This document shows, piece after piece, positions 55,266-63,978 of a stretch of 64,000 nucleotides of DNA. Position numbers and translations under genes: made by a program. Location: contig JBAZNU010000007.1 of the NCBI GenBank assembly GCA_041649015.1, forward strand, positions 116,065 to 180,064. Reading direction: 5' to 3'. Source of the stretch: Ignavibacteria bacterium (lineage in GTDB: Bacteria > Bacteroidota > Ignavibacteria > Tepidaquicellales > Tepidaquicellaceae). The notes under the pieces are model-generated. The model was not told the origin of the DNA, did not search any database, and saw only the letters and a list, made by a program, of their open reading frames with translations. Positions within the stretch are counted from its first letter, which is position 1. Each line of letters starts with the position of its first letter.

Positions 55266-56912
55266 CTAAATACCCAATTTTTTGAGAGAATCAAGCAATC
55301 GTTTTGAATCTTTATATTCAAGTAAATTAGATTCCATGTTTTCAAAAATATTTTTTGCCTCTGTCGGCTTGTTTGTCATAAGTTTTAGTTTAGCATACAT
55401 GTAATTAGCATTAGGATTCTTGGAATCAATTTCCAGAGCATTTCTGAGTTTTACTTCTGCTGTGTCATATTTCCCCCTAATCATATTGATAATACCAAGG
55501 TTTATATGAGCATTAATCATATATTGATTTATTTCTAAAGCATCGATGTATAGCTTTTCGGCTTTATCTATCTGATTTGACCTTGTATATAAACCTGCTA
55601 TATTTATCATTGATGCAGGGCTGCTATCGCCTTCTGCTGACATCCATAATGTTTCATTCGTTTTCCATACCTGATTTCGTTGAATTGTTAGAATTCCAAA
55701 GAATACAATTATTATCAATAAAATCCATGTATATGTCTTTATATTTTTAATATTTGAATTTGTTGAAATAAAGTATGCAATAGCGATGCATAACGGGAAA
55801 GTAAGCATATATAAATATCTTTCAGCCATAATATTTGCAGTAGGTATAATATTTATGACAGGCAGCAATCCTATAAAAAATACTAAAATAGAATATGAAT
55901 AGTAAACTTTGTTTTTTATTAAGTAAAATGATAATGTTATTGCGGTAATTATAAATAATATCGAAAGAAAACTGTTTAAATCAAGAAGTGTGTTTGAATA
56001 TGAAATTACGCCATTATAGTTGTAGACCAGGCCTATAGGAAAAAACATCAGTTTGAAGTATACCGGGATGGTTTTTACCATGGTCGCAATGATAACAATC
56101 GAATCTTTGCCGTAGAACCAGTCAGACACAAGCTTTTTTTCAATCCCTTGTATTGCAAAGTGTCTGATAATCAAATATAATATTGTTACTCCGAAAAGAT
56201 AAATGTAATTTTTATATACCACTTTGATTTTTTCCTTTGAAATGAGCAAATCAAAAAGCAGGAATATAAGAGGCAAAGTTATAATCATTTCTTTAGATAA
56301 AAGTCCAAGAAAATAAAACAACAAACAATAAATAAAATATTTTTCTGAAACAGGTTTTTGTTGTTGTGATTGCTTTTTATCCTTTCCTTTTTCCTTTTGA
56401 AATTTTGGGAGTGAAAAACCACGCAATATTAAAAAACAGTAAAAAGAAATAAAAAGGAACATGGTTGCTAAAACGTCTGTTCTTGAACTGATAAATGATA
56501 CCGCTTCTGTATGAACGGGGTGCACCGCAAAAATTAATGATGACAGTAATGAAGCAAGAATTCCGTTTTCATATTTTCCAAAGAACATTAATAGAATAAG
56601 AAATAAAAACATCGTTGAAACAGCATGGAAAATAATATTCATGAAATGATATCCTCCGGGTTTGAGTCCGAACAAGGTGTGGTCAACGGCAAATGATGTC
56701 ATTATAAGCGGTCTGTATAAAGGCCCGAATGCGTAACGGTATTCGCCCTGATTGGTAAAATAACCCGGAATATTCTGTAAGCGAAGATTATCTGCATTCT
56801 TGACGATTATAGTCTCATCGTCATAAACGAAGTTATTATTTAATGTGTTGAAATAGACTATAAAAGAGGCAGCCGCTATTATGATTAAGGAAAGCTTTAG
56901 GGATATCTTCAT
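55266..56912 (-). CDS. TMTC-like GT-C membrane glycosyltransferase with TPR repeats
   Basis: 548 residues. Around ten membrane segments fill residues 1-420. The first loop has NNNFVYDDETII (DD at 31-32) and a second has AVHPVHTEAVSFISSRTDVLATMF; both motifs are typical of TMTC-type GT-C enzymes, which transfer mannose to proteins in animals, and of their bacterial relatives. The C-terminal part (about 440-530) holds about three TPR repeats (AEKLYIDALEINQYMINAHINLGII, AEVKLRNALEIDSKNPNANYMYAKL). Donor would be a lipid-linked sugar. It lies alone among T9SS cargo genes on the same strand, so modification of exported proteins is an attractive but unproved role. Confidence 0.78.
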   Translation of the reverse strand: MKISLKLSLIIIAAASFIVYFNTLNNNFVYDDETIIVKNADNLRLQNIPGYFTNQGEYRYAFGPLYRPLIMTSFAVDHTLFGLKPGGYHFMNIIFHAVSTMFLFLILLMFFGKYENGILASLLSSLIFAVHPVHTEAVSFISSRTDVLATMFLFISFYCFLILRGFSLPKFQKEKGKDKKQSQQQKPVSEKYFIYCLLFYFLGLLSKEMIITLPLIFLLFDLLISKEKIKVVYKNYIYLFGVTILYLIIRHFAIQGIEKKLVSDWFYGKDSIVIIATMVKTIPVYFKLMFFPIGLVYNYNGVISYSNTLLDLNSFLSILFIITAITLSFYLIKNKVYYSYSILVFFIGLLPVINIIPTANIMAERYLYMLTFPLCIAIAYFISTNSNIKNIKTYTWILLIIIVFFGILTIQRNQVWKTNETLWMSAEGDSSPASMINIAGLYTRSNQIDKAEKLYIDALEINQYMINAHINLGIINMIRGKYDTAEVKLRNALEIDSKNPNANYMYAKLKLMTNKPTEAKNIFENMESNLLEYKDSKRLLDSLKKLGI

Positions 56913-57115
56913 GTTTAACTTTTGTTTTCTATCTCTGTTTATAAATTAAAAATAATTTAATTAAATAGTATTCTACATTCAATTCAAAGAAACTAATTAG
57001 TGTTCATGTTAATATTGGTCTATTGGGAATAAAAAACTCGACTTAATTTGTGCCTTAAGTTTATGAAGTATATCTTAAACAAAAACACTGATTTTATTTA
57101 TCAGCAAAAATTACA

Positions 57116-57137
57116 AAGGCGGCCAAATGACCGCCTT
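57116..57137 (-). terminator. Probable terminator of the third C25 protease gene
   Basis: AAGGCGG pairs with CCGCCTT around an 8-base loop. The minus-strand T run is interrupted (TTTGTAATTTTT), so it is weaker than its counterparts. Confidence 0.7.
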
Positions 57138-57182
57138 CGTATAGAATAAATTTTGGCTTTTACAATGCCTGTTTGTCTGACA

Positions 57183-60100
57183 TTATTTTATCAGCATCAT
57201 TTTCTTGATATCGCTGAAACCATTCGATTCAAGCCTGTAAAAGTAAACACCACTTGCGAATTCAGAAGCATTGAAATCAACTGTATAGTTACCCGCTGAT
57301 TTTACTTCGTTAATGAGTGTCCTGATTTCTCTTCCAAGTACATCATAAATCTTGAGAGATACGAATCCTTGTTTTGGAAGTGCAAAGTTTATCTTTGTTG
57401 CGGGGTTAAACGGATTAGGATAGTTCTGGCTTAATGAATAAACAGATGGGGTACTTGTTCCGACAGGATTCACTCCCGTTGCAGTATTAATTACCATGCA
57501 TATGTTAGGACGCGTAGAAGCTGTTGATGTCGCTGTTAAATTACATCCAGCACTATTATCAACGTGGTTGTGAACTACTGTACCTGTTTGTGAAGTACCC
57601 GCTACGGTCGAGTTAGACGACCATGTTGAATTATCGAAGCAGATTTCTATTAATAGGTTACCTGTACCATTCCAGTAGTAAGGTGTTGCAAGTTCAATGT
57701 ACTGCAAACCTGTTCCTGCCGGTGTGTAAGCGGAATTAGTGTAAACCGTTGACCATCCTGAATTTAGCCACGATGTTATCGTTGTTGCTGATATTGTCTG
57801 CATCTTTATCGTGAATCCGTTCATAGCAGGGGAACCGACGGTTAATACTGTGAAACCGATCTTATTTATAAATCCTGCTGCACCTGCACCTGCGACTATT
57901 TCAGATGCTTTGTAAAGTATCTGAGTTCTCGAGTCTTCATATAGAGTGTAGAAAGGAAAACTTGTTGATGTTGTACCCGTTCCAATGCAAGCAGTTGTTT
58001 GTGATATTATCTTGAATGAATTCAATGTAGTTGAATCTGTATTGTGCTGGCTTGAATTATCCCTCGCATAGACTCTGTAGAATATTGAGTCATGCACGCT
58101 GACATCGCCGGGTAAAGAATTAAATAGGGCACTAAAGCTTGAACCGCTTGTATTAAGCAGTTTGAATTGTTTAATTCCCGTGCTTGTGTTGTTCTTGTAC
58201 CACTTTACCCAAACAGAATCTATTCCAATATTATCGGTTGCATTGGCAGAAACTGTAGGCGGCCATAATGTGAGCGGGACGTCCGTAAGTGATGTATGTG
58301 TTATAACAGGTTTCGTGATATCTGTAGCTGCGTTGAAAGAATAATAATTCAATGGAGCTCCTCCCGGTGATACTGAAGTTCTTCCCATCGAATCTATTGT
58401 CGAAATATAATATTTGTAAAGTGCTGCTGAACCGTTTCCCGGTATGTTTGCTGTCCAGTTAATACCTCCTGAATTGGTCATTGTTACACTGTCAAATGCT
58501 GTTGCTCTCGTCCAGAACAGCTTTGTCCTGCCGGTTACCAATCCTGAGTTAATCGTATTTATCGATGCATTTACTACATAAGGTCCTGTCATATTTTCTG
58601 TATTCGGCAGCGGGCTGTGTGAGATTGCAGGTCCGAGAGGAACACCTCTTGTCAACAAGAGTGAGCAATCGCCAAAAATGTTGTATTGTTCCATTAATTT
58701 CAAGCCTTCTCCTGTGCTGTGTCCCCATTTATCCATGGCATACATTACACCGAAAAATGACATTGCACCAGCTGTTTTTCTAAATTGACGTGACATGAGG
58801 TGATTTGCGTATAATTGCATATCACAAGGCGGTACCCAGCTTGCGTTTGTTGAGGATGCAAAAATGCCGACACAGCCTTTCGGATCAGAAGTATCTCCTG
58901 CTCTTAGAAGTGCTTCCGCTAAACATTCAGGAAGAGTGAATTTGCCATTTAAACAAGCAACATCAAACAAGTATGGCTGCTTCCATCCGTTTGCGAGTTG
59001 ATATGCATTGGCAACTGCAAATCCCGTATTACTCCATGATGTTCCGGAACCATGTCCTATGTAATTTAAAACATATCTGCCGTCGTTTAGTACGTTTATC
59101 AAAGTCTGAGCAGTGGCTACGGGTCCGTTTACTTTATCAACATGCGTAAATCCACCTAACATTAACGTATCTCTTACCAAATTCATTCTTATTGAATCTG
59201 TATATGATGGTGAACCGCCGTTATCTGGTCCGCCTATACCGGTACCTTTATTGTACCATGCAGCACCGAAATTTATATCTCTTTCAAATTTAATTGCTTT
59301 TTGGATTACATAGTTTACCTTCTCAGTTCCCTGACAGGATATACGAGATATAAAAGCGTCAGGATAAGCATCAGTTCCCGCGAGTTTTACGTAGCATGGG
59401 TCTGATGCTGCAGATTCATACTGCCCGTTTAATGTGGGAATGTCTGTGCTTTCTCCAACCAATACAATGTAAGTAACAGAACCCGCAGAATTATACATAT
59501 TCTGTATGTATGTTTTAATTGCTGTATTTCCTGAACCTGTTGCTGTAGGATATTCTGCTACAGTAACATTTAACCCGCGTGATTGTTTCCACTGAACGAA
59601 TGGCTGAATTGTTGTCATATACGCTGTCGGACAGATAACAAGCATCTTACCCGGTTCAGGAATTGAATCAAACCTTGTTGAACCAAATCCGTAATTCATG
59701 AAAAGATCATGATATAAAACAGAAAATTCATTTGATACTTTATCAAGCGGTCTTAGTCGTAAAAAAGGATTTAATCCCTGTTTTGAATTGTCCGAAAAAA
59801 CTTCAATAACAATTCTCTTTGTTATCATCATCTTGCCCTTCACAGGATTGTATTGCATAGGATTAAACTGGATCGTCAATCCTCTAAAATCCCTTACTAT
59901 ATAAGGATCATCAAGTGATATGATGTTTTCAGGAAAATATTTATCTGAAGAATAAACACTGCTGAAAGTATAAGGAACAGAATTAGGGTCAATATCTCTT
60001 GTGAAATGACCTTTTGAAGGCATGATTGGAAGCGTACTCACTTCTTCCGCGTCTCTTGAAAGAATCCTGTAATTCATTCCTGAATTATCAGGGATGAGTA

Positions 60101-60383
60101 AACTCTTTCTATATGTGAGAAGTTCAGGAGAACCCTTTTCCATGATTAACGCCATATCCGGCTGAGCTGTTAGATAAACGTAAGTTTTACCGTTAATTAA
60201 AATTTCTTTTTGATCGTAACCGTTGAATGTATATTCAATCTTAGTATATCCAAGTCTTGACTCGAGTATATTAACATTGATACCTTTTCCCGTACTGCCG
60301 TTAGAAATGGCATTTGCAAAAACAAACACCGGGAGAAAAAGAAACAGCAGCATGGCTGATACTGTGAGAAGATGTTTTTTCAT
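57183..60383 (-). CDS. Third gingipain-type (C25) cysteine protease with T9SS tail
   Basis: 1066 residues. Signal peptide (MKKHLLTVSAMLLFLFLPVF...), propeptide to about 245, then a C25 domain: MLVICPTAYMTTIQPFVQWK, TYIVLVGESTDIP, catalytic H444 in LNYIGHGSGTSWSNTG and C477 in FDVACLNGKFTLPECLAEA, again 33 residues apart as in gingipain. A linker module (ISHSPLPNTENMTGPY), the module of about 150 residues (CIGTGTTSTSFPFYTLY) and the sorting domain ending KKMMLIK complete it. The propeptide is more like that of the first C25 gene than of the large one. Confidence 0.92.
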   Translation of the reverse strand: MKKHLLTVSAMLLFLFLPVFVFANAISNGSTGKGINVNILESRLGYTKIEYTFNGYDQKEILINGKTYVYLTAQPDMALIMEKGSPELLTYRKSLLIPDNSGMNYRILSRDAEEVSTLPIMPSKGHFTRDIDPNSVPYTFSSVYSSDKYFPENIISLDDPYIVRDFRGLTIQFNPMQYNPVKGKMMITKRIVIEVFSDNSKQGLNPFLRLRPLDKVSNEFSVLYHDLFMNYGFGSTRFDSIPEPGKMLVICPTAYMTTIQPFVQWKQSRGLNVTVAEYPTATGSGNTAIKTYIQNMYNSAGSVTYIVLVGESTDIPTLNGQYESAASDPCYVKLAGTDAYPDAFISRISCQGTEKVNYVIQKAIKFERDINFGAAWYNKGTGIGGPDNGGSPSYTDSIRMNLVRDTLMLGGFTHVDKVNGPVATAQTLINVLNDGRYVLNYIGHGSGTSWSNTGFAVANAYQLANGWKQPYLFDVACLNGKFTLPECLAEALLRAGDTSDPKGCVGIFASSTNASWVPPCDMQLYANHLMSRQFRKTAGAMSFFGVMYAMDKWGHSTGEGLKLMEQYNIFGDCSLLLTRGVPLGPAISHSPLPNTENMTGPYVVNASINTINSGLVTGRTKLFWTRATAFDSVTMTNSGGINWTANIPGNGSAALYKYYISTIDSMGRTSVSPGGAPLNYYSFNAATDITKPVITHTSLTDVPLTLWPPTVSANATDNIGIDSVWVKWYKNNTSTGIKQFKLLNTSGSSFSALFNSLPGDVSVHDSIFYRVYARDNSSQHNTDSTTLNSFKIISQTTACIGTGTTSTSFPFYTLYEDSRTQILYKASEIVAGAGAAGFINKIGFTVLTVGSPAMNGFTIKMQTISATTITSWLNSGWSTVYTNSAYTPAGTGLQYIELATPYYWNGTGNLLIEICFDNSTWSSNSTVAGTSQTGTVVHNHVDNSAGCNLTATSTASTRPNICMVINTATGVNPVGTSTPSVYSLSQNYPNPFNPATKINFALPKQGFVSLKIYDVLGREIRTLINEVKSAGNYTVDFNASEFASGVYFYRLESNGFSDIKKMMLIK

Positions 60384-60645
60384 TGTATAAAGTTAAAATT
60401 AATAAAACAATAATAAACAATTTAATAAAGATATTATTAAAATAGAAGATAGAAATATTTTAAAATAATTTACAAATAAAAAACCGGTCATTTTTTATTT
60501 CGGCTTTTTTCAATTGTCTCAAGTTCACACTATTAATTGAATACAATTCTTACTTAAGAATTCAGCATCCGATATTCAAAGTACAAATGAATAAAAAATC
60601 TGGCTGAGATAACGCCGAGAACACACTACCTTAAAGCTGCTTTAT
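60384..60645. other. Upstream gap of the third C25 gene, first part
   Basis: AT-rich, without a gene. Contains an unremarkable hairpin candidate (AAACCGG...CCGGTTT is not completed). The array of 21-bp repeats begins at its end. Confidence 0.35.
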
Positions 60646-60755
60646 GGCTAAAAAAGGCTGAAGTAAGGCTAAAAAAGGCTGAAGTAAGGCTAAAAATGGC
60701 TGAAATATGGCTAAAAAAGGCTGAACATTGCTAAAAATGGCTGAAATTTAGCTAA
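60646..60755 (+). repeat. Array of about five 21-bp repeats
   Basis: Units begin at 60646, 60667, 60688, 60709 and about 60729, each GGCTaaaaa(a/t)GGCTgaa plus four variable bases; a partial sixth reads GCTAACC. Because 21 is a multiple of three, one plus-strand frame spells the heptad LKKAEVR four times (LKKAEVR, LKKAEVR, LKMAEIW, LKKAEHC, then stop), but without a start codon. Most likely a minisatellite in the promoter-side gap of the third C25 gene. Confidence 0.85.
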
Positions 60756-60789
60756 CCACCAATTAAATATAGCAGTTATGTGAAAGATA

Positions 60790-60822
60790 ATTCAATTTCT
60801 ATTCAATTTCTATTCAATTTCG
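60790..60822 (+). repeat. Three tandem 11-bp repeats
   Basis: ATTCAATTTCT occurs at 60790-60800 and 60801-60811, and ATTCAATTTCG at 60812-60822. Same gap as the 21-bp array. Confidence 0.85.
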
Positions 60823-60883
60823 GTTGAGATAGGTTCAATCTGAAACAAAGCTTTTATAAACACAGATTAAAATGAAACAAAAT

Positions 60884-60910
60884 AAAAAGGCGGCTATTTC
60901 TAACCGCCTT
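60884..60910 (-). terminator. Terminator of the propeller-like T9SS gene
   Basis: AAGGCGG pairs with CCGCCTT around a 10-base loop in which TA and TA can also pair; five A bases to the left give the minus-strand T run. Lies about 47 bases past the stop codon. Confidence 0.8.
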
Positions 60911-60956
60911 AATAAATTTTTATCTGTCACAGTTCACTGCTTACAGTTTACTGCTC

Positions 60957-63227
60957 TTACTTTATAAGCATCATCTTCTTGATGTCTGTGAATCCTTCTG
61001 ACTGTAATCTGTAGAAGTAAACACCGCTTGAGAATTCTGAAGCATTGAAATCAACCGTGTAAGTGCCTGCTGATTTAACTTCGTTTACGAGTGTTCTTAC
61101 TTCTCTTCCAAGCACATCATAAATCTTCATTGTAACTAATCCTTGCTTTGGTATAGCAAAGTTAATCTTTGTTGAAGGATTAAATGGATTTGGATAGTTC
61201 TGGCTTAATGAGTAAACCTGCGGTACTGTTGAACCTACCGGGTTTACACCAACGCCTGTGTTAATAATAAGACATACATTAGGACGTGTTGCAGCAGTTG
61301 AAGTTGCTGTTAAGTTGCAGCCTGCACTATTGTCAACATGATTGTGTACAACCGTTCCCGTCTGTGTAGTTCCTGCAACGGTACTGTTTCCTGACCACGT
61401 ATCATTATCGAAACATACTTCTATTAACAAGCTTCCTGTCCCATTCCAGAAGTATGGTGTTGCAAGGTCAATGTATTGAAGTCCCGTTCCCGGAGGGGTA
61501 TAGCCTGTAGAAGTAAATACTTCTGTCCAACCGGTTGTCGTCCAGGTTGATATAGTTGTTTCGGTTATTGTCTGCATCTTAACTGAGAAGCTGCTCATTG
61601 CAGGTGAACCAACGGTTAAGATTGTGAATCCGAGCTTGTTGATAAATCCTGCACCACCGCCTGCTGCCGTAATTTCTGCAGCCGTGTACAGCATCTGTGT
61701 TCTTGAATCTTCGTAAAGAGTATAGAACGGATAGCTTGTTGATGTTGTACCGGTTCCTATACAAGCAGTTGCCTGTGCAATAATCGCGAACGATCTTAAA
61801 GTTGTGGAGTCTGTGTTGTGCTGATTTGAAGCATCCTTTGCAAACATCTTGTAGAATATTGAGTCGCCGGGCATTACATCAGAATTAACAGAATTAAATG
61901 CTGCTGAATAGTCGTCACCACTTGTATTAGTAAGCTTGAAGTGTTTTACACCTGTTCCGGTGTTATTTTTGTACCATCTTACCCAAACTGAGTCAATACC
62001 GAAAAGATCTGTGACCTGAGCGTTAACTGTTGCGGGCCAAACTGTTTTCGGAACATCATTAAGAGTTGTATGAGTGATAACCGGTTTGGTTGTATCCGTT
62101 GATGAAGCAATAAACATGTTAACCCCTGTAGAACCTGTTTTTCCATCTGTCTGTAATGCTCTGATTTGATACCTATAGGTTGAGTTTGTTCCATTTCCCG
62201 GAATACTGGCTGAGTAATTACTTCCTGAATTTGTCATTGCTATTGAGTCAGTGAGTAAAACATTATTTCTCGACCAAAAAACCTTTGCTGAAGAAATTGT
62301 AGAACCTTGTGCTGTTATATTTGCATTCACTAAATAAGGACCAGCAACGTTCTGCGTGTTTGGAAGCGGTGTGTGTACAATAATCGGACCTGCATCTGCT
62401 ACTATTGATAAACAAGACGGTTGTCCTGAATATGTACCTATAATTGTTGATGCATCTCCCGTCGTGGTATCACAAATTCTGAGAATGTTCCCTGGACCTG
62501 CCGAAGCTAAATAAAGAGTACCGTCACTTAAATCAAATGCACCATCCTGTCCATAATTGGCAGCGTAATTTAAAGGACCGACTACAGTCGGTGCACCTGT
62601 TGTTTTGTCCCATTTAACAAGGTTATCATTTACTAGGTCGTTTGTAAAAAGTGTGCCGTTAGGTGCACAGTAAATTCCGATTGCACCGCCGCAAACAGTT
62701 GACGCTGTACCTATCGGAGTTCCAACACCGGTCGTTAAATTAATCGTTAAAATCTGTGATGATGTTAAGTCTGATGCAACACCATACATTGTGTTTGTAG
62801 TGTGATCCCATACTATACCAGTTAAACTTGCAAATGGTACACCTGTCACACTCGTAACGAGCGTCTGAGCGCCTGTTAAAGTATCAAGTGACCAAATCTG
62901 GAATGGTGATGCCTGATTACAAACATAAATTATACCTGTTGAGGTTCTTGCGGTTGCACCTATCCAACCTGGTGTCGTAAATGGTGAACCAATTGGTGTA
63001 ACTGCAACACTACCCATGACTTGTTTATTCCATTGGTGGCTATTTGTCCCCGAAATGTAAACAAATCCGCGATTGTTAGCATTTAATAAATTATCATTAA
63101 TTATGCTACTCGGCATATTCATGCTTTCCGGTGCTTTACCGAATGAATGATCTGTCTTTTGTGCATAACTGAATGAAGCTGTCATGAAAATTAAAACAGC
63201 TAAAACTAACGAGTAAATTTTTCTCAA
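60957..63227 (-). CDS. Secreted beta-propeller-like protein with T9SS tail
   Basis: 756 residues. Signal peptide ends FSYAQ (about 23). Residues about 50-280 show repeating strands of the kind seen in YVTN or WD-like propellers (GIIYVCNQASPFQIWSLDTLTG, GVASDLTSSQILTINLTTGVG, GTLFTNDLVNDNLVKWDKTTG, GTLYLASAGPGNILRICDTTTG). No protease motif is seen. From about 285: linker module (IVHTPLPNTQNVAGPY), the module of about 150 residues (CIGTGTTSTSYPFYTLY) and the sorting domain ending KKMMLIK. A binding or lactonase-like role is possible; no catalytic residues can be argued. It carries the same tail as the proteases. Confidence 0.85.
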   Translation of the reverse strand: MRKIYSLVLAVLIFMTASFSYAQKTDHSFGKAPESMNMPSSIINDNLLNANNRGFVYISGTNSHQWNKQVMGSVAVTPIGSPFTTPGWIGATARTSTGIIYVCNQASPFQIWSLDTLTGAQTLVTSVTGVPFASLTGIVWDHTTNTMYGVASDLTSSQILTINLTTGVGTPIGTASTVCGGAIGIYCAPNGTLFTNDLVNDNLVKWDKTTGAPTVVGPLNYAANYGQDGAFDLSDGTLYLASAGPGNILRICDTTTGDASTIIGTYSGQPSCLSIVADAGPIIVHTPLPNTQNVAGPYLVNANITAQGSTISSAKVFWSRNNVLLTDSIAMTNSGSNYSASIPGNGTNSTYRYQIRALQTDGKTGSTGVNMFIASSTDTTKPVITHTTLNDVPKTVWPATVNAQVTDLFGIDSVWVRWYKNNTGTGVKHFKLTNTSGDDYSAAFNSVNSDVMPGDSIFYKMFAKDASNQHNTDSTTLRSFAIIAQATACIGTGTTSTSYPFYTLYEDSRTQMLYTAAEITAAGGGAGFINKLGFTILTVGSPAMSSFSVKMQTITETTISTWTTTGWTEVFTSTGYTPPGTGLQYIDLATPYFWNGTGSLLIEVCFDNDTWSGNSTVAGTTQTGTVVHNHVDNSAGCNLTATSTAATRPNVCLIINTGVGVNPVGSTVPQVYSLSQNYPNPFNPSTKINFAIPKQGLVTMKIYDVLGREVRTLVNEVKSAGTYTVDFNASEFSSGVYFYRLQSEGFTDIKKMMLIK

Positions 63228-63926
63228 AATTTTTTCCCTTCATTTTAAGTTTTATAAAAAAGTAATTCAAATTAGTACTTGAAGATATTGAAACCAATAA
63301 ATTAGTTTATTCAATCTTAACTGAATTTAACCAAAAATGCAACACAAAATTTAATGCTTTTTTTGCTAAATTTAGTACACGACAAAAATAAGAGGAAGAC
63401 AAAAAGATAGCTCCTTATGTTAAGTCATTAATTTATCAATAAGTTAACTAATAAAAGGAGTTAAGAATGAATTAAAATTATAATCAATTATTAAAAATAT
63501 TTCAATTTCATTTTAAGTGGAATTCATCGCGGGTCTCATTTCTGACAAGTTTTGTTGTTAGTTTCTTATAATATTCGACAGTAAATTTTCGTAGAGTGGC
63601 CCTTCGAATGAATTCACAGAACAACTGATTCAAATTACAGGAAAGTGCAGAATTCCTTTCAGAAACATGGTTTACGACAACAAGATTACTCTCTGTTTTA
63701 GAAGTCTTTAATTTATTGTCGAGTGCTTAGTTTTAATAAACGATGGTTCGATTAGTCTGCAAATTTCACGTTGCCTTAAGTTTGTTTGCATTTACCACTT
63801 TGATTTATATGTTTTTGTAATTATTTACAGGCAATAAGTCAATTGGTTTTGCTGGTTACCCTATGCCTCTTTTTTCAATTATTAAGTCATGATAAGATTA
63901 ATAATATTTGATGATTTCCTGTAAAT
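63228..63926. other. About 700 bases without a recognisable gene
   Basis: No open frame with coding character on either strand, no tRNA and no hairpin of note until the terminator at its end. It must hold the promoter of the propeller-like gene; I see no clear TAnnTTTG match on the minus strand. Confidence 0.45.
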
Positions 63927-63954
63927 AAAAAAGGCGCCGCTTTTCAGCAGCGCC
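63927..63954 (-). terminator. Terminator of the gene cut at the right edge
   Basis: On the minus strand GGCGCTGCT pairs with AGCGGCGCC (one G-U) around GAAA-type loop bases, followed by TTTTTTATTT. Confidence 0.88.
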
Positions 63955-63978
63955 ATTGAAAATAGATGTTGATTATGA

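Noticed and set aside
60646..60755. CRISPR array
   Set aside because: Units of 21 bp are directly adjacent without spacers and no cas gene is present.
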